40,659 bases of DNA, from positions 1 to 40,659 of IMG/VR virus record IMGVR_UViG_3300045453_000023; one strand, 5' to 3'. The notes beneath the pieces are model-generated. The model was not told the DNA's origin, searched no databases, and was given only the letters and a program-made list of their open reading frames with translations. This DNA comes from a virus. Positions within the stretch are counted from its first letter, which is position 1. Every line of letters begins with the position of its first letter. This document shows, piece by piece, positions 14,552-22,522 of the stretch. The position numbers and the translations under genes are program-made.

Positions 14552-16180
14552 ATGGAACGCCATCTCACTATCGCCGGCCAGTCCATCACCGTCAAAGAGA
14601 ACTGGCTCGACCGGGCGGTGCGGTTCCTGGCGCCGATCCATGGCGCCAAGCGCTTCAAGGCGCGGATGTTCGAAGCGGTGACGGCGGCCTATGTCGGCGC
14701 GTCGCGGTCGGACCGCGCGCTCTCGCAATGGAACCCGCAGATCGGCGACGCCGACAGCGATGCCATCTACGATCTCGATATCCTGCGCGCCCGCTCGCGC
14801 GATCTGCTGCGCAATGCGCCGCTCGCCGGCGGCGCCGTCAATACCGTCGTGACCAACGTCGTCGGGACCGGGCTGCTGCTCGAGCCCCAAATCGATGCAC
14901 GGGCGCTCGGCATGTCCGACGAGGAGGCGCAAGCCTGGCAAGACCAGACCGAGCGCGAATGGTGTCTCTTTTCGGAGAGCCCGGAGGTCGACGCGGCCCG
15001 CACCCTGAACTTTACCGGCATGCAAGAACTCGCGTTCCGCTCGGTGCTCGCCAGCGGGGATGTGCTCGTGGTGCTGCCGGCGTTTGTCCGCGACGGCTCG
15101 CCCTATCGCACGAAGCTGCAGCTCGTCGAAGCGGATCGGCTCAGCAATCCCCACAACAAACCCGACAGCGATCGGCTGGCCGGCGGCGTCGAGAAAGACC
15201 AGTACGGCGCGGCCGTCGCGTATCACGTCCAGTCCACGCACCCGGGCACCACCCTCGCCACGCAGAAGACGGAATGGCAGCGCCTCGAGGCCTACGGCAA
15301 GAGCGGGCGGCGGAACGTGCTGCATCTCTTCAAGCCGCTGCGGCCCAACCAAAGCCGGGGCGTGCCGTATCTCGCGCCGGTGATGAAGCCCCTCAAGCAG
15401 CTCGACCGGTACACGGACGCCGAGATCATGGCGGCGGTCATCGCAGGCATGTACACCGTCTTCGTCAAGAGCGACCTGGGCGACGGCGCGATGGCGCCGA
15501 TGGCACCCGCCAGCGAGACCGGCGGCTTGACCAGCGACGAGGATTATAAGCTCGCCGCGGGCGCCATCGTGGGACTGGCGCCGGGCGAATCCATCGAGAC
15601 GGCGAACCCGGGCCGCCCGAACAGTGCGTTTGACCCGTTCGTGCAGGCCGTGCTCCGGCAGATCGGCGTGGGCCTCGAGCTGCCCTTCGAGATTTTGATC
15701 AAGCATTTCACCGCCAGTTATTCCGCCGCGCGCGCCGCCATCCTGGAGGCGTGGAAATTTTTCATCATGCGCCGGCAGTGGCTCGCGCAGAGTTTCTGCC
15801 AGCCGGTCTACGAGGCCTTCCTCTGGGAGGCCGTGCTCTCGGGCCGGATCACCGCCCCAGGCTTCCTCACGGATCCGCTGCTGCGCAAGGCCTATTGCGG
15901 CGCGCTCTGGATCGGGCCGGCGAAGGGCATGATCAACGAGCAGGCCGAAGTCGAAGCGGCGGGCCGGCGCATCGAGCTGGGCATCAGCACGCGGGCCGAA
16001 GAGACGGCGCAGCTCACGGGCGGGGACTGGGACCGGAAACACGCACAGCAGGTCAAAGAAAAGCGGATGCGCGTCCGCGATGGGCTCGAGGCCCCGGCCG
16101 GAGTGCAGACGTCTGCACCGGCCGAGCCTGGCGCCGCCGGCACCGAGCGCACCCTCGAGGACCTGGAGGATCAGCGGTGA
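14552..16180 (+). CDS. Portal protein, lambda gpB family
   Basis: Dodecameric portal at the unique head vertex through which DNA passes. The 542-residue protein carries family landmarks: NWLDRAVRFLAPIHGAKRFK, AARSRD-like RARSRDLLRNAPLAGGAVNT, VVGTGLLLEP, DVLVVLPAF, LVEADRLSNPHNK, LHLFKPLRPNQSRGVPYLAP, and PFEILIKHFTASYSAARAAI near 390. The length matches gpB. The C-terminus is a Pro/Ala-rich tail carrying palindrome copy 2 (encoding VQTSA). It overlaps the protease gene by GTGA. Confidence 0.95.
   Translation: MERHLTIAGQSITVKENWLDRAVRFLAPIHGAKRFKARMFEAVTAAYVGASRSDRALSQWNPQIGDADSDAIYDLDILRARSRDLLRNAPLAGGAVNTVVTNVVGTGLLLEPQIDARALGMSDEEAQAWQDQTEREWCLFSESPEVDAARTLNFTGMQELAFRSVLASGDVLVVLPAFVRDGSPYRTKLQLVEADRLSNPHNKPDSDRLAGGVEKDQYGAAVAYHVQSTHPGTTLATQKTEWQRLEAYGKSGRRNVLHLFKPLRPNQSRGVPYLAPVMKPLKQLDRYTDAEIMAAVIAGMYTVFVKSDLGDGAMAPMAPASETGGLTSDEDYKLAAGAIVGLAPGESIETANPGRPNSAFDPFVQAVLRQIGVGLELPFEILIKHFTASYSAARAAILEAWKFFIMRRQWLAQSFCQPVYEAFLWEAVLSGRITAPGFLTDPLLRKAYCGALWIGPAKGMINEQAEVEAAGRRIELGISTRAEETAQLTGGDWDRKHAQQVKEKRMRVRDGLEAPAGVQTSAPAEPGAAGTERTLEDLEDQR
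16104..16117. repeat. 14-base palindrome, copy 2
   Basis: TGCAGACGTCTGCA near the 3' end of the portal gene. With one more base on each side it forms a perfect 16-base palindrome, GTGCAGACGTCTGCAC. Confidence 0.9.
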
Positions 16181-17553
16181 AGCTGCTCGACGTCATGACG
16201 GCGCCGTGGGCGATCACGCCCGACAAGTTCGCCGAGATCCAGGAAGTCTACCTGCGGCACGTGCGCGGCCAGTCGCTCACCGACGAGGAGCTCGGCAACC
16301 TGCGCGCGGCCGGGATCATCAAGTTGAAACCGGCCGACGGCAAGCGGGAGCCGTACCAGAATCTGGACGGCGTCGCCCTCATCGCCATCGAGGGGACGAT
16401 CGCCAAGAAGGCGAACCTCTTCTCCGACATCTCGGGCGGCGCGTCGACGCAGCTCATCGGCCAGGCGATCGGGCAGGCGCTGGAGGATCGGAGTGTGCAC
16501 GTGATTCTCCTGCACATCGACAGTCCCGGCGGCACCGTCGACGGCACGCAGGAGCTCGCCCGGCAGGTCTTCGCGGCCCGCCGGCAGAAGCCGATCGCCG
16601 TCTATACCGACGGCATGATGTGCAGCGCGGCCTACTGGATCGGCGCGGCGGCCGAGGAACTGTACATCTCGGGCGACACAGTCGTCATCGGGTCGATCGG
16701 CGTGGTGGCCTCGCACACCGACTGGTCGAAGTTCGAAGAGATGCGCGGCATCAAAACGACCGAGATCGTCGCGGGCAAGTTCAAGCGCATCGCGTCGAGC
16801 CATGCGCCGCTCACCGACATCGGCCGGGCCACGATTCAAGAGCAGGTGGATCACATCTACTCGGTCTTCGTCCAGGACGTGGCGACGTTCCGCGGCGTCA
16901 CGCCGGAGACAGTGCTGAAGGACATGGCGGACGGCCGGATCTTTCTCGGCCTGCAGGCCGTGGAGCGCGGGCTCGTCGACGGCGTGCGGAGTTTCGACGC
17001 CCTCGTGAGCGAATTAGCCACCAGACAACCGACGGGAGGAGCACGTATGAGCGGAACGGCAGGACAGAAAGTCATCACGCAGGCGGAGCTCGACAAGGCG
17101 GTGAGCGAGGCGCGCGACGCCGGGAAGCAGGAAGGCCTCGAGGCGGGCAGGGCCGAGGGGGAGAAGCAGTTCGAGGCCGGCAAGGCCGAGGGGCTGAAGC
17201 TCGGCGCCGAGCAGGAGCGGGAGCGGATCAAGGGCGTGCAGGCGCAGTTCCTGCCGGGGCATCAGGCCTTGATTCAAGAGCTGATGTTCGACGGCAAGAC
17301 CACCGGACCGGAAGCGGCCGTGAAGGTGCTCGAGGCCGAGCGCAAGGGGAAGCAGGGCAAGCTCGAGGAGTTCTTTGCCGATGCGCCTGCGCCGGTCGTG
17401 CCGACCGCTCCGGTGGAGACCGCCGAGGCGAAGACCGATGATGCCAAGCGCGAGAAGCTGATCAAGGACATTCAGGAGCGGGACAAGTGCGACTATCAGA
17501 AGGCCGCGCTGACGGCGGCGAAAGAGCAGCCGGCCCTGTTCCGCCATCGATAA
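16177..17553 (+). CDS. S49-family head maturation protease, with scaffold domain
   Basis: Counterpart of lambda gpC, the SppA-like protease that matures the prohead. The 458-residue protein has the S49 core: LHIDSPGGTVDGT (113-124), catalytic Ser in GMMCSAAYW (S150), IGSIGVVASH (171-180) and the general-base Lys in AGKFKRIASS (K201 or K203). The C-terminal part from about residue 291 is a charged coiled coil (SEARDAGKQEGLEAGRAEG) like a scaffold. The GTG start overlaps the portal stop. An internal start for the scaffold is listed separately. Confidence 0.93.
   Translation: MKLLDVMTAPWAITPDKFAEIQEVYLRHVRGQSLTDEELGNLRAAGIIKLKPADGKREPYQNLDGVALIAIEGTIAKKANLFSDISGGASTQLIGQAIGQALEDRSVHVILLHIDSPGGTVDGTQELARQVFAARRQKPIAVYTDGMMCSAAYWIGAAAEELYISGDTVVIGSIGVVASHTDWSKFEEMRGIKTTEIVAGKFKRIASSHAPLTDIGRATIQEQVDHIYSVFVQDVATFRGVTPETVLKDMADGRIFLGLQAVERGLVDGVRSFDALVSELATRQPTGGARMSGTAGQKVITQAELDKAVSEARDAGKQEGLEAGRAEGEKQFEAGKAEGLKLGAEQERERIKGVQAQFLPGHQALIQELMFDGKTTGPEAAVKVLEAERKGKQGKLEEFFADAPAPVVPTAPVETAEAKTDDAKREKLIKDIQERDKCDYQKAALTAAKEQPALFRHR
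17047..17553 (+). CDS. Nested scaffold protein (Nu3-like) from an internal start
   Basis: An in-frame ATG inside the protease gene is preceded by GGGAGGAGC at the right distance and opens MSGTAGQKVITQAELDKAVS. The 168-residue product would be the coiled-coil scaffold alone, lacking the protease. Lambda makes gpNu3 in exactly this way from inside gene C, so a dual product is the likely reading. The strong internal ribosome site is the main evidence. Confidence 0.8.
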   Translation: MSGTAGQKVITQAELDKAVSEARDAGKQEGLEAGRAEGEKQFEAGKAEGLKLGAEQERERIKGVQAQFLPGHQALIQELMFDGKTTGPEAAVKVLEAERKGKQGKLEEFFADAPAPVVPTAPVETAEAKTDDAKREKLIKDIQERDKCDYQKAALTAAKEQPALFRHR

Positions 17554-17604
17554 CGGGAGCGAGACGACACACACGGAGCGAGCCTTAACCGGGAGATTGC
17601 CACC

Positions 17605-17988
17605 ATGATGGGACAAACCGCAGGCATCGAGAAATCAGTCAAGTGCACGGCCGCCGTCGCGACGGCCTATCTCATCGCCAAGCCGGGGGCGGACGACGAC
17701 ACGTTCAGCCAGGCCACGGCCTCCACGGAAGATCTGGTCGGCGTGTTTCAGCACACCACCACGGCGGCCGGCGAGGAGATCCGGCTCATGCTCACCGGCA
17801 TCAGCAAGGTCAAGCTCGGCGGCACGGTCACCCGTGGAGCCCTGCTCACGTCCGATGCCAACGGCAAGGCCGTGGCGATCGGCGCCGTGGCGGGCACGAA
17901 CTACGCGAGCATCGGGCGGGCGCTGGCGTCGGGCGTCGCGGACGACATCATCCCCGTGCTGCTGAACCCGAGCCGGCCGCAAGGATAA
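17605..17988 (+). CDS. Head decoration protein (gpD-position, DUF2190-like)
   Basis: A 127-residue beta-rich protein (SVKCTAAVATAYLIAKPGAD, GVFQHTTTAAGEEIRLMLTG, LTSDANGKAVAIG) resembling the DUF2190-type capsid cement proteins that sit at the place of lambda D between protease and major capsid genes. It should stabilise the expanded shell. Two adjacent ATG codons are possible; the first is kept. A hairpin follows the stop. Confidence 0.8.
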   Translation: MMGQTAGIEKSVKCTAAVATAYLIAKPGADDDTFSQATASTEDLVGVFQHTTTAAGEEIRLMLTGISKVKLGGTVTRGALLTSDANGKAVAIGAVAGTNYASIGRALASGVADDIIPVLLNPSRPQG

Positions 17989-17997
17989 CGGAGAGAA

Positions 17998-18015
17998 GCC
18001 CCAGTCGCCTGGGGC
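17998..18015 (+). other. RNA hairpin before the major capsid gene
   Basis: GCCCCAG-TCGC-CTGGGGC forms a perfect 7-base-pair stem with a four-base loop in the short gap between decoration and capsid genes. It lacks a T-run, so mRNA stabilisation or processing is likelier than termination. Confidence 0.75.
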
Positions 18016-18053
18016 ATTGGGGCAACTCACCACGCAAGAAGGAGTAAACGACC

Positions 18054-18995
18054 ATGCCGGAACCGAGGAATTTACACGTCGATTCGATCATGACCAACTT
18101 CTCGTTGCAGTACAAGAACGAGGAGATGATCTGGCAGGACGTGGCGCCCGTCGTGCCGGTCGGGAAACGATCGGACAAGTATTTCAAGTACAACAAGGCC
18201 AACGCCTTCCGGCTCTTCGACGACAAGATCGGTCCGAAGAGCATGGCCAACGAGATCGATTACGAGGTGTCGAGCGACAACTACTCGGTCAAGGATCACG
18301 CCCTGGCCGATTACGTCACCCAGGAAGAGATCGACAACGCCGACACGCCGCTCTCGCCGGAAAAGGATGCCAACGACTTCGTCAACCTCATGTTGGAGGT
18401 CGCGCAGGAAAAGCGCGTCGCCGATCTGTTCACCACGGCGGCGAACTATCCGAGCGGCAACAAGGTCACGCTCTCCGGCACCGGCCAGTGGAGCGGCTCG
18501 GCGGACAATCCCATCAAGGACATCCAGGACGCCATCGAAGCCTGTTTCCAGCGGGCGAACACCCTCTGGTTCGGCATCGATGCCTGGCTCGTCTTCCGCC
18601 GGCTGCCGGAGATCTTGGACGCCGTCAAGGCCGCGAGCCGCATGCAGAGCAACAGCGGCGGCCTGGCCACCCAGTCGGAAGTCGCGGCCCTCTTCGACGT
18701 GGACCGCGTGCTCGTCGGCCGGGCGCGGTACATCTCGTCCAAGGAAGGCCAGACCGACACCTACGCCCGCATTTGGGGCAAGCATGCCGGCGCGCTGTAT
18801 GTGCCGCCGGGGTCGGTCGGAGTCCGCACGATCTGTTTCGCCAAGACCTTCAGCGAGACGCGCAAGCTCACCTTCCGCAGCTTCGACGAAAAGCGCGGGA
18901 TGAAAGGCGCGGTCTATCTGAAGACGGGCTGGAACTCCGACGAAAAGATCACGGCCAGCGACATCGGCTACATCATCGAAAACGCCGTCGCGTAA
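18054..18995 (+). CDS. Major capsid protein
   Basis: A 313-residue protein in the position of lambda E. Landmarks include LQYKNEEMIWQDVAPVVPVG, SDKYFKYNKANAFRL, DHALADYVTQEEIDNAD, FGIDAWLVFRRLPEI and GAVYLKTGWNSDEKI. This is the pattern of a family of HK97-fold capsid proteins without an N-terminal delta domain, in keeping with a separate scaffold. A good ribosome site (AAGGAG) precedes the ATG. Flanked by two RNA hairpins, consistent with high, separately tuned expression. Confidence 0.9.
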   Translation: MPEPRNLHVDSIMTNFSLQYKNEEMIWQDVAPVVPVGKRSDKYFKYNKANAFRLFDDKIGPKSMANEIDYEVSSDNYSVKDHALADYVTQEEIDNADTPLSPEKDANDFVNLMLEVAQEKRVADLFTTAANYPSGNKVTLSGTGQWSGSADNPIKDIQDAIEACFQRANTLWFGIDAWLVFRRLPEILDAVKAASRMQSNSGGLATQSEVAALFDVDRVLVGRARYISSKEGQTDTYARIWGKHAGALYVPPGSVGVRTICFAKTFSETRKLTFRSFDEKRGMKGAVYLKTGWNSDEKITASDIGYIIENAVA

Positions 18996-19024
18996 GCGGC
19001 GGCGGTCCCTGAGCAGGAGGTTCT

Positions 19025-19048
19025 GCCGCGGGCCTTCGGGCCCGCGGC
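19025..19048 (+). terminator. Strong UUCG hairpin after the capsid gene
   Basis: GCCGCGGGCC-TTCG-GGCCCGCGGC: a perfect 10-base-pair GC stem closed by the extra-stable TTCG tetraloop, 30 bases after the capsid stop. No T-run follows, so it may be a partial terminator or a 3' end protector that keeps capsid mRNA abundant while reducing downstream tail expression. Confidence 0.75.
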
Positions 19049-19079
19049 CTTCACTCACGACGCACGAAGGGAGTCCGCG

Positions 19080-19271
19080 ATGAAGGTCACGCTCAAGAGC
19101 ACCGTCGGCGTGCTCCGGCACAACAACAAGGAATACGGGCCCGGCGACAAAGTGGAGATGACGAAGGAGGAGGCAGCCAAGATCCAGCACCATATCGAGG
19201 AGGCCGAGGAACTCTTCGGCGAGCCGAAGCCCAAGGCCAGAGATCTCGACGACCCGGACCGGCTGGTCTAG
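19080..19271 (+). CDS. Small head or connector protein
   Basis: A 63-residue protein, MKVTLKSTVGVLRHNNKEYG then PGDKVEMTKEEAAKIQHH. The fold (two strands, Y-G-PGD turn, helix) matches the protein at 20672-20830 (MKVKLSCTYYNEKKEKVGEP), so the two are paralogues. Such small proteins are common near head-tail connectors. Exact role unknown. Confidence 0.65.
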   Translation: MKVTLKSTVGVLRHNNKEYGPGDKVEMTKEEAAKIQHHIEEAEELFGEPKPKARDLDDPDRLV

Positions 19272-19613
19272 ATGTCGGACTCCGTCAACCTGGTGGCCGC
19301 CTTGGGCGGCGAGCTGGTCACCTACCAGCCCTACGGCGGGGTGGCCAAGACGTTCCGGGCGCTCGTCGAGCGGCAGCCGTCGCAGGTGGCGCTGCTGACC
19401 GGCGTCGCGTATCCGGAGCACAGCCTGCTCGTGACGTTTCCCAAGGATGCGACGAACGGCGTGACGGCGATCACCAAGGGCAAAGACAAGATCAAGTTCA
19501 AGCGCACTCTCAGCGAGAGCCAGGAGACGGAGTTCACGGTGGTGGTGATCGACAAAGAAGATGCCGGTCTCGTCGCCGGCGACGGCGGGATGTTTACCGT
19601 GGTGGTGAAATAA
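19272..19613 (+). CDS. Head-tail connector protein (gpFII-position)
   Basis: A 113-residue beta-rich protein (GELVTYQPYGGVAKTFRALV, VTFPKDATNGVTAI, EFTVVVIDKEDAG). Position between the capsid and the gpZ-like gene, and the length, fit the head-tail attachment protein of lambda FII type. It starts directly after the previous stop and ends directly before the next start. Confidence 0.65.
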   Translation: MSDSVNLVAALGGELVTYQPYGGVAKTFRALVERQPSQVALLTGVAYPEHSLLVTFPKDATNGVTAITKGKDKIKFKRTLSESQETEFTVVVIDKEDAGLVAGDGGMFTVVVK

Positions 19614-20147
19614 ATGCCGAGCGCGATCGCGGCCGAGGCCATCAATTTTGACGAGCTCAAGCAGGCGCTCACCACGGCGCCGCAGCTCGTGCAGCGCAAC
19701 GTAAAAAGTGAACTGTTCCGCTGGACGCGGCGCGTGCGGAAGAAAGTCATCCGCGAGCGGCTCTCCGGTGCGCCCGGGATCACCGGCGGGCAGTTCAAGA
19801 AGGGCAAGCACGTGCAGGCCTTCGTCACGGGCCGCGATCTCGCGAGCCTCAAGGCGGTGAACAAGATCAGCCGCATTCTGCGCGTGCACGAAGACGGCGC
19901 GACGATCAGACCCACGCACGGCGAGTGGCTGTACCTCAGCAAGAAAACGCGCGTAGCCGGCAAGGGGCATGTCTTTGCCCGGGTGCGGCAGGTAGTCATT
20001 CCGGCGCGACTCGGCTTCGAAGCGCTCTGGCGGCGGGAATTGCCCCAGGCCTACGAGAAGGTGAACGACGCCGTGCACCGGGCCATGCGCGAGGCGATCG
20101 ACAAGCAGATGAAAGCCGCGGCGAGCTTTATCCAGCGGGTGGTGTAG
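19614..20147 (+). CDS. Minor tail / connector protein (gpZ or HK97 gp10-like)
   Basis: A 177-residue basic protein: IRERLSGAPGITGGQFKKGK, then EDGATIRPTHGEWLYL and a helical C-terminal half. The GxPG..TG...KTG-like opening and the central GATI..GEWLYL segment resemble phage proteins of the gpZ/HK97-gp10 type that act at the head-tail junction. It sits before the tail terminator as expected. Confidence 0.7.
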   Translation: MPSAIAAEAINFDELKQALTTAPQLVQRNVKSELFRWTRRVRKKVIRERLSGAPGITGGQFKKGKHVQAFVTGRDLASLKAVNKISRILRVHEDGATIRPTHGEWLYLSKKTRVAGKGHVFARVRQVVIPARLGFEALWRRELPQAYEKVNDAVHRAMREAIDKQMKAAASFIQRVV

Positions 20148-20149
20148 CA

Positions 20150-20632
20150 ATGGCCGAGAGCGTGGCCGAACGCATCATGAAACATCTGCAGACCACCATC
20201 GCAGCGGTCACCGTCGCCAACGGCTACGCGAATACGGTCCATTCGGTGCAGCGCTTCAAGCAGGACGGCCAAGATCCCATCGAGGGCAACGGCGTCCTGA
20301 TCATCGACGGAGACGACACGGTCGAGTTCGACGGGCCGCTCGCCGGCGCCTATAGCCTCGTGTCCCGTCGGAAGCACGTGGATCTCGTGATCATCGCCAG
20401 GCAGGAGACCGATCTCGACAGCCGGTCCGCGTCAGAATTGATGAACAGCCTGGAGGCCGACGTGCGCAAGGCCGTCAATGTCGACCACACCCGCGGCGGC
20501 GACGCGGTCAATACCGAAGAGACCCAAGCGGGCGAAAACGACGTGCAGATCGGCATGCCGGAGCTGCGGCGGGTGCTCGGCTACGACATCCGCTACCGCC
20601 ATCGGCGGACGGATCCAACCGTGGCCGGATAG
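20150..20632 (+). CDS. Tail terminator-like protein (gpU-position)
   Basis: A 160-residue alpha/beta protein beginning SVAERIMKHLQTTIAAVTVA, followed by strands (VLIIDGDDTVEFDG, KHVDLVIIARQET) and RYRHRRTDP at the C-terminus. The opening helix, hydrophobic strands and closing basic strand fit the tail terminator fold that caps the tail tube. Start ATG two bases after the previous stop. Confidence 0.7.
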   Translation: MAESVAERIMKHLQTTIAAVTVANGYANTVHSVQRFKQDGQDPIEGNGVLIIDGDDTVEFDGPLAGAYSLVSRRKHVDLVIIARQETDLDSRSASELMNSLEADVRKAVNVDHTRGGDAVNTEETQAGENDVQIGMPELRRVLGYDIRYRHRRTDPTVAG

Positions 20633-20671
20633 TGATGGGTGATCGGTGATGGGCGATCAGCGGAGGACCGA

Positions 20672-20830
20672 ATGAAGGTGAAGCTCTCCTGCACCTACTA
20701 CAACGAGAAGAAGGAAAAGGTCGGCGAGCCGGGCGACGTGCTCGACCTGCCCAAGGCCGAGGCCGAGCGGCTGCTCAACGGCGGCAGCGCCGAGCTGGTC
20801 GAGCCCCCGAAGAAATCAGAGCGCGACTAG
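20672..20830 (+). CDS. Small paralogue of the protein at 19080-19271
   Basis: A 52-residue protein, MKVKLSCTYYNEKKEKVGEP then GDVLDLPKAEAERLLNGGSA. It has the same strand-turn-helix plan and PGD turn as the 63-residue protein near the capsid gene. It follows a junction made of TGATGGG-type short repeats (20633-20660) and is followed by the heptamer repeat. Function unknown. Confidence 0.65.
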   Translation: MKVKLSCTYYNEKKEKVGEPGDVLDLPKAEAERLLNGGSAELVEPPKKSERD

Positions 20831-20832
20831 CG

Positions 20833-20867
20833 CGCATTACGCGTCACGCATCACGCGTCACGCTTCA
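20833..20867 (+). repeat. Heptamer tandem repeat before the tail-tube gene
   Basis: Five 7-base units CGCATTA, CGCGTCA, CGCATCA, CGCGTCA and CGCTTCA followed by CGG, ending nine bases before the tail-tube start. Same family as 4118-4145; the trailing CGGAGG supplies the ribosome site of the next gene. Confidence 0.85.
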
Positions 20868-20878
20868 CGGAGGACGAC

Positions 20879-21823
20879 ATGGGACGTATTCTCACGAATC
20901 GCCAGGTGCTGGGGGCGAAGATCGAAGCCGCCGAAGGCGTGGCGGAGACGTTGGCCGGGGCCGACTGCAACGTGCAGATCATGGAGCCCAAGTTCGAGGC
21001 CGACGTGCCGATGTTCAAGCGCGAGATCCTGGACGTCTCCTACTCGCCGTATAAGATGATCCCCGGCACGCGCCTCGCCCGGATCAGTTTCAAAGTCGAG
21101 GCCAAGGGGTCGGGGGCGGCCGGCACGGCGCCGGCCATCGGCAAGCTGAACAAGGCCTGCGGGCTCGGCGAAACCGTCGTCGCCTCCACCAGCGTGACCT
21201 ATGCGCCCGTGTCGGCGCTCGCCAGCATCCCCACGCTCACCCTGGCCCTCTACATGGACGGCGTGCGGCAGCAGATCCGCGGCGCCCGGGGGAACCGGAA
21301 ATACGTCGCCAAGAACGGCGAACCCGGCATGTACGAGTACGAATTCGTCGGCATCTACGACGGCGTGTCCGACGTGGCGCTCCCCACGCCCTCCGGCGTG
21401 GAGACGACCGTGCCGATCGCGCTCCTCTCCGCGCAATTCACCATCGCGTCCTTCGCCGCGTTCCTCTCGCAGATCTCGCTCGATCTCGGCAACGTGCTGG
21501 AGCCGCGGCCCGACATCAACAAGGCCGAGGGCTACATCAGCGCGCTGCTCACCAAGCGCGAGCCGAAGGGCAGCTTCGATCCTGAAATGGAGCTCGTGGC
21601 CACGCACGATTTCTACGGCCGCTGGCTCGCCGGCACCACGGGGGCGCTCACCTGGCGCCATACCGGGAGCGCGGGCAACATCCTCATCATCACCGCGCCC
21701 GTGTGCCAGTACACCAAGATCGCGCCGTCCGACCGGAACGGCATCGCCACGCTCGGCGCCGATTTTCTCTTGGCCCGGAGCGCCGCCGGCGGCAACGACG
21801 AACTGTCGGAAGCGTGGACGTAG
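20879..21823 (+). CDS. Major tail tube protein (gpV-position)
   Basis: A 314-residue beta-rich protein (QIMEPKFEADVPMFKREILD, YSPYKMIPGTRLARISFKVE, LTLALYMDGVRQQIRGARGN, YEYEFVGIYDGVSDVALP). Size and position just before the chaperone frameshift gene fit the tail-tube subunit that polymerises around the tape measure. The ribosome site is GGAGG from the repeat junction. Confidence 0.85.
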   Translation: MGRILTNRQVLGAKIEAAEGVAETLAGADCNVQIMEPKFEADVPMFKREILDVSYSPYKMIPGTRLARISFKVEAKGSGAAGTAPAIGKLNKACGLGETVVASTSVTYAPVSALASIPTLTLALYMDGVRQQIRGARGNRKYVAKNGEPGMYEYEFVGIYDGVSDVALPTPSGVETTVPIALLSAQFTIASFAAFLSQISLDLGNVLEPRPDINKAEGYISALLTKREPKGSFDPEMELVATHDFYGRWLAGTTGALTWRHTGSAGNILIITAPVCQYTKIAPSDRNGIATLGADFLLARSAAGGNDELSEAWT

Positions 21824-21859
21824 GGGCGGTGACGAGTGATGCGTGATGAGCCAGGACCC

Positions 21860-22522
21860 ATGAACCAGACAAACCAAACAAGCCAGAGAAACGAGAGCAA
21901 CCAGATGGACCAGACAGACCAGAGAGACCAGACCGACGGTGCGCTCGCGCGCACCTATCAGATCGGCGGCGTCACGTATCGCCTGGAGCCGCTCTCGTGG
22001 CAGCAGAACAAATGGCTGGGCGAGCGCATCTTCCGCGACGTGGACGTGCGGACCATCACCTTCGGCTCCATCTACGACTATGGGCGCGAGCAGGGCCCGC
22101 TGTTCATGGCGATCTGCCTGCTCGCCGAGGGGCAGACGCGCAAGCAGAAGTCGCAGCAGACCCTGCGGGACATCGAGGCGCTGGCGGAAGAGTTCCGCGG
22201 GGAGCTGAGCGGCTGGGAGGTGGCCGCCTTCTGCACACATTTTTTCTTCTGCTGTCGGCCGGATCAGATGGCGATGCTGCTGCCGGGCCGCGCGCTGCAG
22301 GAGCTCTTCGAGGCCGAGGCCGCCAAATTGTCCCCTGTACCTGGAGCGACTGGGTCGAGCGGGCCCTCGTCGCCCTCACCGACGGCGACGTTACCAAGCT
22401 CGAGCCCATCCTCACCGGATGGGGACCCGCTGATTCAGATCCGTACCTCAAACGCTGCATCGAGCGAGCCAGCGTCGACCGCGCCATCCTTGGCTGGTGC
22501 GGCGTCGAGCTGCCCTGGTTGA
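21860..22522 (+). CDS. Tail assembly chaperone G (zero-frame product)
   Basis: A 220-residue protein in lambda G position. The core (TYQIGGVTYRLEPLSWQQNK, WLGERIFRDVD, GPLFMAICLLAEGQTRKQKS, HFFFCCRPDQMAMLLPGRAL) is that of tail chaperones that coat the tape measure. The N-terminal 25 residues (NQTNQTSQRNESNQ, DQTDQRDQTD) are translated GA-rich repeat DNA. Starts at GTG 21836, ATG 21839 or ATG 21905 are also possible. ATG 21860 is preferred because AGGACCC precedes it, like other starts here. The Ser/Pro-rich C-terminus after about 22325 looks like a shadow of the -1 frame. Confidence 0.75.
   Translation: MNQTNQTSQRNESNQMDQTDQRDQTDGALARTYQIGGVTYRLEPLSWQQNKWLGERIFRDVDVRTITFGSIYDYGREQGPLFMAICLLAEGQTRKQKSQQTLRDIEALAEEFRGELSGWEVAAFCTHFFFCCRPDQMAMLLPGRALQELFEAEAAKLSPVPGATGSSGPSSPSPTATLPSSSPSSPDGDPLIQIRTSNAASSEPASTAPSLAGAASSCPG
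22240..22246 (+). promoter_or_regulatory. Slippery heptamer TTTTTTC for -1 frameshifting
   Basis: T TTT TTC lies exactly in phase with the zero frame (codons TTT TTC), the canonical X XXY YYZ slippery form. It would move ribosomes into the frame that stays open to 22647. The -1 frame reads convincingly only from about 22330, so an alternative slip near AAATTGTCCCC (22325-22335) cannot be ruled out. Confidence 0.6.

Noticed and set aside
18072-20150. Very long minus-strand open frame across capsid and connector genes
   Set aside because: It is the complement of several well-supported plus-strand genes; its His/Arg/Leu-rich composition is that of a GC-rich shadow.
20858-22240. 460-codon minus-strand frame opposite the tail tube
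   Set aside because: Shadow of the tail-tube and chaperone genes, with translated GA-rich repeats.
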